A stretch of DNA of 64,000 nt, from assembly GCF_001704415.2 (NCBI RefSeq), contig NC_030811.1:6610722-6674721 (forward strand). The letters are read 5' to 3'. Shown here piece by piece: positions 47,391-59,495 of this stretch (positions are counted from its first letter, which is position 1; the number at the start of each line of letters is the position of its first letter). The notes beneath the pieces are model-generated. The model was not told where the DNA came from. It saw nothing but the letters and a program-made list of their open reading frames with translations, and ran no database searches. This stretch comes from Capra hircus. Lineage: Eukaryota; Chordata; Mammalia; Artiodactyla; Bovidae. Position numbers and translations under genes: made by a program.

Positions 47391-47556
47391 GTAAAGATTA
47401 ATAAAGCTAAAAGATGGTTCTTTGAGAAGATAAACAAAATTGACATAAAGAGAAAAGATAGAAGAATCAAATCAACAAAATTAGAAATGAAAAAGGAGAG
47501 GTTACAATATGCAATGCAGAAATACAAAGGATTGTAAGAGACTATTATGAACAACT

Positions 47557-47819
47557 GCTAAGTCACTTCAGTCGTGTTCGACTCTGTGTGACTCCATAGA
47601 CGGCAGCCCACCAGGCGCCCCCATCCCTGGTATTCTCCAGGCAAGAACACTGGAGTGGGGTGCCGTTTCCTTCTCCAATGCATGAAAGTGAAAAGTGAGA
47701 GAGAAGTCACGTAGTCGTGTCCGACTCTTTGCGACCCCACAGACTGCAGCAGACCAAGCTCCTCCGTCCATGGGATTTTCCAGGCAAGAGTACTGGAGTG
47801 GGGTGCCATTGCCTTCTCC
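47557..47819 (-). mobile_element. Bov-A2 SINE nested in L1, 13-bp target duplication
   Basis: Minus-strand Bov-A2. ATTATGAACAACT is duplicated perfectly at 47544-47556 and 47820-47832, and the L1 text is continuous once the element is removed. Confidence 0.95.
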
Positions 47820-50255
47820 ATTATGAACAACTATATGGCAATAAAAAGGATAATCTGGAAGAAATGGACAGATTCTTAGAAAAGTTCAATCTTCCAAGAC
47901 TGAACTAGGAAGAAATAGAAATTATGAACAACCCAATTGCAAGCACTGAAACTGAAGCTGTGATCAAAAATCTCTGAAAGAACAAAAGCCCATGACCATA
48001 TGGTTGCACAGGAGAATTCTATCAAACATTTAGAAAAGAGTTAATGCCTATCCTTCTAAAACTGTCTCAAAAAATTGCAGGAATGAACACTTCCAAACTC
48101 ATTCTATGAGGCCACCAGCACCCTGATACCAAAACCAGACAAAGACAACACACAAAAAAGGAACCTACAGGCAAATATCACTGATGAACATAGATGCAAA
48201 AATCCTCAACAAAATTTTAGCCATCAGAATTCAACAACACATCAAAAAGCTCATACACCATGATCAAGTTGGGTTTATTCCAGGGATGCAAGAATTCTTC
48301 AATATACGGAAATCAATCAATGTGATACACCATATGAACAAATTGAAATATAAAAACCATACGATCAGCTCAATAGATGCCGAAAAAGCCTTTGACAAAA
48401 TTTAGCATCCACTTATAATTTAAAACGCTTCAAAAATGGGCATAGAAGGAACCTACCTCAACATAGTAAAGGCCATATATGATAAGCTTACAGCAAACAT
48501 TATTCTCAGTGGTGAAAAACTGAAAGCATTCCCCCTAAGATAGGAACAAGATAAGGGTGTCCACTTTCACCACTATTACTCAACATGGTTCAGGAAGTCC
48601 TAGCTCCAGCAATCAGAGAAGAAAAAGAAATAAAAGGAATCCAGATCAGAAAAGAAGTAAAGCTCTTACTGTTTGCAGATGACATGCTACTGTACATAAA
48701 AAATCCTAAAGAGAGTATCAGAAAATTACTAGAGTGAATCAGTGAATTTAGCAAAGTTGTAGGATACAAAATCAGTACACAGAAATCACTTGCATTTCTA
48801 TATACTAACAATGAAAAGTCAGAAAGAGAAATTAAGGAATCAATCCCATTCACCATTGCAACATAAAGAATTAAATATCTAAGAATAAACTTACCTAAGG
48901 AGACAAAAGAAGTGTACACAGAAAATTATAAGACACTAATGAAAGAAATCAAATATGACATAAACAGATGGAGAGATATTCCATGTTCCTGGGTAGGAAG
49001 AATCAACATTGTGAAAAGGACTATACTATCAAACACCATCTACAGATTCAATGCGATCCATATTAAATTACCAATAACATTTTTTTACAGAACTAGAACA
49101 AAAAAATTCACAATTCATATGGAAACACAAAAGACCCTGAATAACCAAAACAGTCTTGAGAAAGTATGCAGCTGGAGGAATCAAGCCTCCTGACTTCAGA
49201 TTATACTACAAAGCTACAGTCATCAAGACAGTATGGTACTGGCACAAAAATAGAAATATAGACCAATGGAACAAGATAGAAAGTTCAGAAATAAACCCAT
49301 ACACCTATGGGAACCTTATTTTTTACAAAGGAGGCAAGAATATACAATGGGGCAAAGACAGACCCTTCGATAAATGGTGCTGGGAAAACTGGACATCTAC
49401 ATGTTAAAGAATGAAATTAGAACACTTCCTAACACTATACTCAAAGATAAACACAAAATAGATTAAAGACCTAAAAGTAAGACCAGAAACTATAAAACTC
49501 TTAGAGGAAAACATAGGCACTACACTCGATAACATAAATCAAAGCAAGATCCTCTATGACCCACCTTCGAGAGTACCAGAAATAAAAACAAAAGTAAACA
49601 AATGGGACCTGATTAAACTTAAATGCTTTTGCAAAGCAAAGGAAACTATAAGCACGGTGAAAACACAATCCTCAGAATGGGAGAAAATAATAGCTAATGA
49701 AAGAACAGACAAAGGATTAATTTCTAAAATATACAAGTAACTCATACAACTCAATACCAGAAAAACAAACAACCCAATCAAAAAGTGGGGAAAAGACCTA
49801 AACAGACATTTTTCCAAAGAAGACATGTAGATGGCTAACAAACAGAAGAAAAGATGCTCAACATCACTCATTATTACAGAAATGCAAATCAAAAGTACAA
49901 TGAGATACCATCTCACACCAGTCAGAATGGCCATCATCAAAAAGTCGACAAATAAATGCTGGAGAGGGTGTGAAGAAAAGGGAATACTCTTGCACTGTTG
50001 GTGGAAATGTAAATTGATATAGTCACTATGGAAGACAGTACAGAGATTCCTTAAAAAGCTAGGAATAAAACCACCATATGACACAGCAATCTCATTCCTA
50101 GGCATATACCCTGAGGAAACCAAAATTGAAAAGACACATATATCCTATTGTTCGTTGCAGAACTATTTACAATAGCTAGAACATGGCAGCAACCTAGATG
50201 TTCACTGAGAGATGAATGGATGAGGAGGTTGTGGTACATATACATAACGGAATAT

Positions 50256-50487
50256 TCAGTTCAGTTCAGTTCAGCCGCTCAGTCGTGTCTGACTCTTTGT
50301 GACCTCATGAATCGCATCAGGCCAGGCCTCCCTTAGTTCAGTTCAGTTCAGTCGCTCAGTCGTGTCTGACTCTTTGTGACCTCATGAATCGCATCAGGCC
50401 AGGCCTCCCTTAGTTCAGTTCAGTTCAGTCGCTCAGTCGTGTCTGACTCTTTGTGATCCCATGAATCGCAGCACGCCAGGCCTCCCT
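50256..50487. repeat. 77-bp tandem triplication of the BovB 3' end
   Basis: Period 77, seen from the repeated CGCTCAGTCGTGTCTGAC starting at 50276, 50353 and 50430. Copies 1 and 2 share derived variants (CCTCATGAATCGCATCAGGCC); copy 3 has the usual CGCAGCACGCC. Confidence 0.92.
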
Positions 50488-52116
50488 GTTCATCACCAAC
50501 TCCCAGAGTTCACTCAGGCTCATGTCCATCGAGTCGGTGATGCCATCCTGTCATCTCATCCTCGGTCTTCCCCTTCTCCTCCTGCCCCCAAATCCCTCCC
50601 AGCATCAGAGTCTTTTGCAATGAGTCAACTCTTCGCATCAGGTGGCCAAAGTACTGGAGTTTCAGCTTTAGTATCATTCTTTCCAAAGAACACCCAGGGC
50701 TGATCTCCTTCAGAAAGGACTGCTTGGATCTCCTTGCAGTCCAAGGGACCCTCAAGAGTCTTCTCCAACACCACAGTTCAAAAGAATCAATTCTTCGGTG
50801 CTCAGCTTTCTTCACAGTCCAACTCTCACATTCATACATGACCACTGGAAAAACCATAGCCTTGACTAGATGGACCTTTGTTGGCTAAGTTATGTCTCTG
50901 CTTTTGAATATACTATCTAGGTTGGTCATAACTTTTCTTCCAAGGAGTAAGCATCGCTTAATTTCATGGCTGCAGTCACTATCTGCAGTGATTTTGGAGC
51001 CCCCCCCCCCCCCCCGCCAAAATAAATTCTGACACTGTTTCCACTGTTTCCCCATCTATTTACCATGAAGCGATGGGACCAGATGCCATGATCTTCGTTT
51101 TCTGAATGTTGAGCTTTAAGCCAACTTTTTCACTCTCCTTTTTCACTTTCATCAAGAGGCTTTTTAGTTCCTCTTCACTTTCTGCCATAAGGGTGGTGGA
51201 TCGGCATATCAGAGGTTATTGATATTTCTCCCAGCAATCTTGATTCCAGCTTGTGCTTCATCCAGCCCAGCGTTTCTCATGATGTACTCTGCATAGAAGT
51301 TAAATAAGCAGGGTGACAATATACAGCCTTGACGTACTCCCTTTCCTATTTGGAACCAATCTGTTGTACCATGTCCAGTTCTAACTGTTGCTTCCTGACC
51401 TGCATATAGGTTTCTCAAGAGGCAAGTCAGGCGTTCTGGTATTCCCATCTCTTGAATAATTTCCCACAGTTTGTTGTGATCCACACAGTCAAAGGCTTTG
51501 GCATAGTCAATAAAGCAGAAATAGATGTTTTTCTGGAACTCTCTTGCTTTTTCCATTATCGAGCAAATGCTGACAATTTGATCTCTGGTTCCTCTGCTTT
51601 TTCTAAAACCAGCTTGAACATCTGGAAGTTCACAGTTCATGTATTGTTGAAGCCTGGCTTGGAGAATTTTGAGCATTACTTTACTAGTGTGTCAGATGAG
51701 TGCAATTGTGCACTACTTTGAGCATTCTTTGGCATTGCCTTTCTTTGGGATTGGAATGAAAACTGACCTTTTCCAGTCCTGTGGCCACTGCTGAGTTTTC
51801 CAAATTTGCTGGCATATTGAATGCAGCATTTTCATAGCATCATCTTTCAGGATTTGAAATAGCTCAACTGGAATTCCATCACCTCTACTAGCTTTGTTCA
51901 TAGTGATGCTTTCTAAGACCTACTTGACTTCACATTCAAGGATGTCTGGCTCTAGGTAAGTGATCACACCATTGTGATTATTTTGGTTGTGAAGATATTT
52001 TTTGTACAGTTCTTCTGTGTATTTCTGCCACCTCTTCTTAATATCTTATGCTTCTGTTAGGTCCATACCATTTCTGTCCTTTATTGAGCCCATCTTCACA
52101 TGGAATGTTCCCTTGG
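50256..52116 (-). mobile_element. BovB LINE nested in L1, with tandem 3' end
   Basis: Minus-strand BovB from a triplicated 3' terminus (50256-50487) through RT (FDCVDHNKLWEIIQEM, CILSPCLFNFYAEYIM) to the DRNGMDLTEA segment. The YADD box is damaged by a small deletion near 51196-51210, and a run of 17 C at 51000-51016 breaks the frame. Confidence 0.9.
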
Positions 52117-52165
52117 TATTACTCAGCAATAAAAATGAACGCATTTGAGTCAGTTCTAGTGAGGT

Positions 52166-52734
52166 GGATGAACCTTGAACTGAAGGAGGAAACAGACAGA
52201 GCTGGACTCCATCCATGCTGATCATGCTTGGCCTCCTCTCCAATGGACTCTGAACTCTGTGCTTAGTGTCTATGGAAACCACAACAGAAGGATAAGACCC
52301 CCTGTATGGATGTGAGAGTTGGACTGTGAAGAAAGCTGAGTGCCGAAGAATTGATGCTTTTGAACTGTGGTGTTGGAGAAGACTCCTGAGAGTCTCTTGG
52401 ACTGCAAGGAGATCCAATCAGTCCATTGTAAAGGAGATCAGCCCTGGGTGTTCTTTGGAAGGGATGATGCTAAAGGTGAAACTCCAGTACTCTGGCCACC
52501 TCATGCAAAGAATTGACTCATTGGAAGGGACTCTGATGCTGGGAGGGATTGGGGGCAGGAGGAGAAGGGGACGACCGAGGATGAGATGGCTGAATGGCAT
52601 CACGGACTCGATGGACATGAGTCTGAGTGAACTCTGGGAGTTGGTGATGAACAGGGAGGCCTGGCGTGCTGCGATTCATGAGGTCACAAAGAGTCGGATA
52701 CGACTGGGTGACCGAACTGAACTGAAGTGAATGA
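52166..52734 (+). mobile_element. unidentified about 135-bp segment plus BovB 3' fragment, nested in L1
   Basis: 52166-52302 (GGAGGAAACAGACAGAGCTGG...) is not BovB or L1 and is possibly LTR-derived. 52303-52734 is plus-strand BovB 3' sequence ending GAACTGAACTGAAGTGA. Confidence 0.65.
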
Positions 52735-52884
52735 ATATATATGGAACCTACAAGGATGGTACTGAAGAATTTATTTACAGGACAGCAATGGATAAACAGA
52801 CAAAGAGAATAGACTGATGGACATGAAGAGAGGGGAGGAGAGGCTGAGATATATGGAGAGAGCAATATGGACTCTTACATTCAA

Positions 52885-55800
52885 TTCAGTTCAGTTGCTC
52901 AGTCGTGTCTGATTCTTTGCGACCCCATGAACTGCGGCACGCCAGGCCTGCGTGTTCATCACCAGTTCCCGGAGTTTACTCAAGTTCATGTCCATCGAGT
53001 CCGTGATGCCATCCAGCCATCTCATCCTGGGTCGTCCCCTTCTCCTCCTGCCCCCAATCCCTCCCAGCATCAGAGTCTTTTCCAGTGAGTCAACTCTTTG
53101 CATGAGGTGGCCAAAGTACTGGAGCTTCAGCTTTAGCATTATTCCTTCCAAAGAAATCCCAGGGTTGATCTCCTTCAGAATGGACTGGTTGGATCTCCTT
53201 GCAGTCCAAGGGATCCTCAAGAGTCTTCTCCAACACTGCAGTTCAAACGCATCAATTCTTCGGCACACAGCCTTCTTCACAGTCCAACTCTCACATCCAT
53301 ACAGGACCACAGGGAAAACCATAGCCTTGACCAGACGGACCTTAGTCGGTTAAGTAATGTCTCTGCTTTTGAATATACTATCTAGGTTGGTCATAACTTT
53401 TCTTCCAAGGAGTAAGTGTCTTTTAATTTCATGGCTGCAGTCACCATCTGCACCGATCTTGGGGCCCCCCAAAAATAAAGTCTAACACTGTTTCCACTGT
53501 TTCCCCATCTATTTGCCATGAAGTGATGGGACCGGATGCCGTGATCTTCGGTTTCTGAAAGTTGAGCTTTAAGCCAACCTTTTCACTCTTTTTCACTTTC
53601 ATCAAGAGGCTTTTTAGTTCCTCTTCACTTTCTGCCATAAGGGTGGTGTCATCTGCATATCTGAGGTTATTGATATTTCTCCCGGCAATCTTGATTCCAG
53701 CTTGTGTTTCTTTCAGTCCAGCGTTTCTCATGATGTACTCTGCATAGAAGTTAAATAAGCAGGGCGACAATATACATCCTTGACATACTCCTTTTCCTAT
53801 TCGGGACCAGTCTGTTGTTCCATGGCCAGTTCTAAGTGTTGCTTCTGGCATAGTCAATAAAGCAGAAATAGATGTTTTTCTGGAACTCTTGCTTTTTCCA
53901 TGATCCAGCGGATGTTGGCAATTTGATCTCTGGTTCCTCTGCCTTTTCTAAAACCAGCTTGAACATCAGGAAGTTCACGGTTCATGTATTGCTGAAGCCT
54001 GGCGTGGAGAATTTTGAGCATTACTTTACTAGCATGTGAGATGAGTGTGGACCCCTAAATGGGAAACCTTAAAAAAGATGGGTTAGCTTTGAGGTGGGAA
54101 ACTAAGATGGCGCCTGGTGGAAGAGATAGAGGCGTGGTCTATGTTACAGTTTTTGATTGGCTCTCTTGATTTCTGTGCATGTGGACAGCGAGTGATCGCC
54201 ATAGACTCCTGTTACAATGAAGGCACATGAAAATTTGACCTCTAACGAGACTGGTGCAACTATGGCACATGATGATTTGACCTTTAACATGATTGGTGCA
54301 ACTATAGAAAGTCCCTCACAAAACCCCCCTTCTTGCCTATATAAACCAAGAGTTTGTGGCAATAAAGCAGAACTGCTTAGACAGAACCCCTGTCGCGTCT
54401 GATTGTCTCTCCTTTGCCGAGGGGCTGGGTTGGCGGACAGAAGGCTCACCTCTCCTCCGGACCCCTTGGCTTTGCTGAGGGAAGTTCCACTGCCTTTCTC
54501 TTTCTGGGGAGAGTCCCCTGCAGATGACTGCAATTGTGCGGTAGTTTGAGCATTCTTTGGCATTGCCTTTCTTTGGAATTGGAATGAAAACTGACCTTTT
54601 CCAGTCCTGTGGCCACTGCTGAGTTTTGCAAACTTGCTGGCATATTGAGTGCAGCACTTTCACAGCATCATCTTTCAGGATTTGAAACAGCTCAACTGGA
54701 ATTCCATTACCTCCACTAGCTTTGTTCCTAGTGATGCTTTCTAAGGCCCACTTGACTTCACATTCCAGGATGTCTGGCTCTAGATTAGTGATCACATCAT
54801 CATGATCATCTGGGTCGTGAAGATCTTTTTTGTACAGGTCTTCCATGTATTCTTGCCACTTCTTCTTAATATCTTCTGCTTCTTTTAGGTCCAGACCATT
54901 TCTGTCTTTTATCAAGCCCATCTTTGCATGAAATGTTCCCTTGGTATCTCTTATTTTCTTGAAGAGATCTCTAGTCTTTCCCATTCTATTGTTTTCCTCT
55001 ATTTCTTTGCATTGATCACTGAAGAAGGCTTTCTTATCTCTTCTTGCTATTCTTTGGAACTCTGCATTCAGATGCTTATATCTTTCCTTTTCTCCTTTGC
55101 TTTTCATTTCTCTTTTCACAGCCATTTGTAAGCCCTCCCCAGACAGCCATTTTGCTTTTTTGCATTTCTTTTCCATGGGGATGGTCTTGATCCCTGTCTC
55201 CTGTACAGTGTCATGAACCTCATTTCATAGTCCATCAGGCACTCTATCTGATCTAGTCCCTTAAATCTATTTCTCACTTCCACTGTATAATCATAAGGGA
55301 TTTGATTGAGGTCATACCTGAATGGTCTATTGGTTTTCCCTACTTTCTTCAATTTAAGTCTGAATTTGGCAATAAGGAGTTCATGATTGGAGCCGCAGTC
55401 AGCTCCTGGTCTTGTTTTTTTGACTGTATAGAGCTTCTCCATCTTTGACTGCAAAGAATATAATCAATCTGATCTTGGTGTTGACCCTCTGGTGACGTCC
55501 ATGTGTAGAGTCTTCTCTTGTGTTGTTGGAAGAGGGTGTTTGCTATAACTAGTGCATTTTCTTGGCACAACTCTATTAGTCTTTGCCCTGCTTCATTCCA
55601 CATTCTAAGGCCAAATTTACCTGTTACTCCAGGTGTTTCTTGACTTCCTAGTTTTGCATTCCAGTCACCTATAATGAAAAGGACACCTTTTTTGGGTGTT
55701 AGTTCTAAAAGATCTTGTAGGTCTTCATAAAACCGTTCAACTTCATTTTCTTCAGTGTTACTGGTTTGGGCATAGACTTGGATAACTGATATTGAATGGT

Positions 55801-56761
55801 TTGCCTTGGAGATGAACAGAGATCATTCTGTCGTTTTTGAGATTGCATCCAAGTACTGCATTTCAGACTCTTTTGTTGACCATGACTCCATTTCTTCTGA
55901 GGGATTCCTGCCCGCAGTAGTAGATATAATGGTCATCTGAGTTAAATTCACCCATTCCAGTCCATTTTAGTTCACTGATTCCTAGAAAGTCGATGTTCAC
56001 CCTTGCCATCTCTTGTTTGACCACTTCCAATTTGCCTTGATTCATGGACCTGACATTCTAGGTTCCTATGCAATATTGCTCTTTACAGCATTAAATCTTG
56101 CTTCTATCACCAGTGACATCCACAACTGTGAATTGTTTTTGCTTTGGCTCCATCCATTCACTCTTTCTGGAGTTATTTCTCCACTGACCTCCAGTAGCAT
56201 ATTGGGCACCTAATGACCTGGGGAGTTCCTCTTTTGTATCCTATCAATTTGCTTTTTCATACTGTTTGTTCACGGGGTTCTCAAGGCAAGAATACTGAAG
56301 TGGCTTGGCATTCCCTTCTCCAGTGGACCACATTCTGTCAGGCCTCTCCACCATGACCCACCCATTTTGGGTTGCCCTGCAGGCATGGCTTGGTTTCATT
56401 GAGTTAGACAAGGCTGTGGTCCTAGTGTGATTAGATGACTAGTTTTCTGTGAGTATGGTTTCAGTGCGTCTGCCCTCTGATGCCCTCTTGAAACACTTAC
56501 CATCTTACTTGCGTTTCTCTTACCTTCGCATGGGGTATTTCTTCACAGCTGCTCCAGCAAAGCACAGCCACTGTTCCTTACCTTGGACAACGGGTATCTC
56601 CTTATTGCCACCGTTCCTGACCTTCAACGTGATTCTTCAGCACTCAGCTTTCTTTACAGTCCAACTGTCACATCCATACATGACCACCAGAAAAACCATA
56701 GCCTTAACTAGATGGGCCTTTGTTGGCAAAGTAATGTCTTTGTTTTTTAATATGCTATCTA
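52885..56761 (-). mobile_element. near full-length BovB LINE with solo LTR inside, nested in L1
   Basis: Minus-strand BovB from its 3' end (52885) through RT and the APE-type endonuclease (NIDFLGISELKWTGMGEF at about 55900-56000; DQIDYILCSQRW at about 55450-55510) to 5'UTR-like sequence (to about 56635). An extra BovB 3' piece lies at 56636-56761. An internal deletion near 53845 removes part of the RT fingers. The solo LTR at 54046-54522 lies between RT segments. Contains the longest surviving BovB frame in the window (about 54523-55176). Confidence 0.85.
54046..54522 (+). mobile_element. solo ERV LTR, probable class II (betaretrovirus-like)
   Basis: 477 bp starting TGTGGACCCC and ending CCCCTGCA (TG...CA ends). 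Flanked by 6-bp GATGAG (54040-54045) and GATGAC (54523-54528), one mismatch apart. TATATAAA at 54338-54345 and AATAAA at 54361-54366 fit a U3-R-U5 layout on the plus strand. No internal viral sequence. The 6-bp duplication suggests ERV class II; the subfamily is not named. Confidence 0.78.
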
Positions 56762-56994
56762 TGTAAAATATGGTCAGCCAGTGGGAATTTCCTGTATGTC
56801 TCAGGAAACTCAAACAGGGACTCTTTATCAACCTAGAGGGGTGGGATGGGGAGGAAGATGGGAAGGAGGTTCAAAAGGGAGGGGATATATGTACTGTTTA
56901 TGGCTGATTCATGTTGAGGTTTGACAAATAACAGCAAAATTCTGTAAAGCAATTATACTTCAATTTAAAAAAATAAAAAAATAAAGTCTGGGTT

Positions 56995-57330
56995 AAAGGG
57001 CTTATTTTTTATGAAATATTTTAAGTTATTTATTTTTTGACTGCACTGGGTCTTTGTTGATTTGTACGGGCTTCTCTAGTTGTGGTGAGCAAGAGCTACT
57101 CTTCATTGTGGTGTGTGGGCTTCTTATTGCCACAGCTTCTCCTGATGCAGAGCACAGGCTCCAGGCACACAGGTTTCAGTAGTTGTGGCATGTAGGCTCA
57201 GTAGTTGTGGTGAACAGACTTTGTTGTTCTGAGTCATCTGGAATCTTCCCAGACCCGGGATCAAACCCATGTCCCCTGCATTGGCAGGTAGATTTCCATC
57301 CACTGCATCACCAGGGAGGTCCTGATGAAA
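56995..57330 (-). mobile_element. CHR-type SINE
   Basis: Antisense CHR-like element: TGACTGCACTGGGTCTTTG...GGGCTTCTC...GGGATCAAACCCATG...CCACTGCATCACCAGGGAGGTC. Confidence 0.65.
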
Positions 57331-57599
57331 GCTTTTTTGCATCACTAGTCCATTTTCAGTGTTAGCTCACAGAAAATTTCTAGATTACTATATAGTGAAA
57401 ATATCTTATTTGTAACACCTCCAGTCTGTTCTTTAAATTTATTTTTGAAGAGATATCATTTAAGAATTTTCAAAATAATTATTTAGCTTGTTTCAGTGCA
57501 GGGTTCTAACTTCTCAATGTCACTTTCATTCCAGACCTAAGGATGTCTTGTTGCAAATATTATTTAGAATAATAGTTGTTTTCTGGGGAATGAAAGAGA

Positions 57600-59495
57600 A
57601 CAGAAAAATAAATACAAAAAGGCAAAATGGTTGTCTGAGGAGGCATTACAAATAGCTGAGAAAAGAAGAGAAACTAAAGGCAAAGAGATAAAGGAAAGAT
57701 ATACTCATTTAAATGCAGAATTCCAAAGAATAGCAAGGAGAGATAAGAAGGCCTTCTTCAGTGATTAATGCAAAGAAATAGAGGAAAACAATAGAATAGG
57801 AAAGACTAGAGATCTCTTCAAGAAAATCGGAGATACCAAGGGAACATTTCATGCAAAGATGGGCACAATAAAGGACAGAAATGGTATGGACCTAACAGAA
57901 GCAGAAGATATTAAGAAGAGGTGGCAAGAATACACAGAAGAACTGTACAAAAAATATCTTCATGACCCAAATAACCATGATGATGTGATCACTCACCTAG
58001 AACCAGACATCCTGGAGTGCAAAGTTAAGTGGGCTTTAAGAAGCATTGCTAGTGGAGGTGATGGAATTCCAGCTGAGCTATTTCAAATCCTAAAAGATGA
58101 TGCTGTGGAAGTGCTGCACTCAATATGCCAGCAAATTTGGAAAACTCAGCAGTGGCCACAGGACTGGAAAAGGTCAGTTTTCATTCTAAACCCAAAGAAA
58201 GTTAATGCCAAAGAATGCTCAAACTACTGCACAATTGCACTCATCTCATACACTAGCAAAGTTATGCTCAAAATTCTCCAAGTGAAGCTTTAACAGTCCA
58301 TGAACTGAGAACATCCAAATGTTCAAGCTGGATTTTGAAAAGGCAGAGGAACCAGAAATCAATTTTGCCAACATTCATTGGATCATAGAAAAAGCAAGAG
58401 AGTTCCAGAAAAATACCTACTTCTGCTTTACTGACTATGCCACAGCTTTTGACTGTGTGGATCACAACAAACGGTGGAAAATTCTTCAAGAGATGGGGAT
58501 ACTAGACCACCTCACCTGCCTCCTGAGAAATCTGTGTGCAGGTCGAGAAGAAACAGTTAGAACTGGACATGGAACAACAAACTGGTTATAAATTGGGAAA
58601 GGAGTATGTCAAGGCTGTATATTGTCATGCTGTTTATTTAACTTATATGCAGAGTGCATCATGTGAAATGCCGGGCTGTATGAAGCACAAGCTGGAATCA
58701 AGATTGCCAGGAGAAATATCAAGAACTTCAGATATGCAGATGACACAACCCTCATGGCAGAAAGCGAAGAGGAATTAAAGAGCCTCGATGAAAGTGAAAG
58801 TGGAGAGTTAATAAGCTGGCTTAAAATGCAACATTCAAAAAATGAAGATCATGGCATCTGGTCCCATCACTTCATGTTAAATAGATGGGGAAACAATGGA
58901 AACAGTTACAGACTTTCTCTTCTTGGGTTCCAAAATCACTATTATCATGGCTGCAGCCATGAAATTAAAAGACACTTGCTCCTTGGAAGAAAAGCTATGA
59001 CCAACCTAGACAGCATATTAAAAAGCAGAGACACTACTTTGCCGAAAAATGTTCACCTAGTCATAGCTGTTGCTTTACTGGTAATGGTGCATGCATGTGA
59101 GAGTTGGACCATAAAGAAAACTGAGCACCAAAGAATTGATGCTTTTGAACTGTGGTGTTGGAGAAGACTCTTGAGAGTCCCTTGGACTGTAAGGAGATCA
59201 AACCAGTCCATCCTAAAGGAAATCAGTCCTAAATATACATTGGAAGGACTGATGCTTATGCTGAAACTCCAATACTTTGGCCACCTCCTGCGAAGAGTTG
59301 ACTCCTTAGAAAAGATTGATGGCAGGAGGAGAAGGGGGCAACAGAGGATGAGATAATTGAATGGCATCACTGACTTGATGGACGTGAATTTGATCAAGCT
59401 CAGAGAGTTGGTGATGGACAGGGAAGCCTGGCGTGCTGCAGCCATGGGGTAGCAAAGAATTGGACACAACTGAGCGACTGAACTGACTGGTTGAA
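57600..59495 (+). mobile_element. BovB LINE, 5'-truncated, about 1.9 kb
   Basis: Plus-strand from the segment before RT (KERYTHLNAEFQRIARRDKK-like) through NKASGGDGIP-like, FDCVDHNKRWKILQEM and a degraded YADDT to GACTGAACTGACTGG. Many frameshifts. Confidence 0.9.

Larger units (their letters stand above)
43305..56990 (+). mobile_element. 5'-truncated L1 broken by at least five later insertions
   Basis: Plus-strand L1 pieces in consensus order: ORF1 end and ORF2 start (43305-44102), endonuclease region (45673-46470), RT region (47391-47556 and 47820-50255), ORF2 end (about 52117-52165), 3'UTR (52735-52884; 56762-56990) ending in AATTTAAAAAAATAAAAAAATAAA. Between them lie BovB (44103-45672, 46471-47390, 50256-52116, part of 52166-52734, 52885-56761) and a Bov-A2 (47557-47819). 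The L1 pieces sum to about 4.6 kb. ORF2 is also damaged by stops. Confidence 0.85.

Noticed and set aside
50256..50487. CRISPR-like direct repeats
   Set aside because: 77-bp tandem copies of a BovB 3' end with no spacers, in a mammalian genome.
54337..55176. Possible functional reverse transcriptase gene
   Set aside because: A BovB fragment interrupted by an LTR and lacking the intact catalytic part; a transposon fossil.
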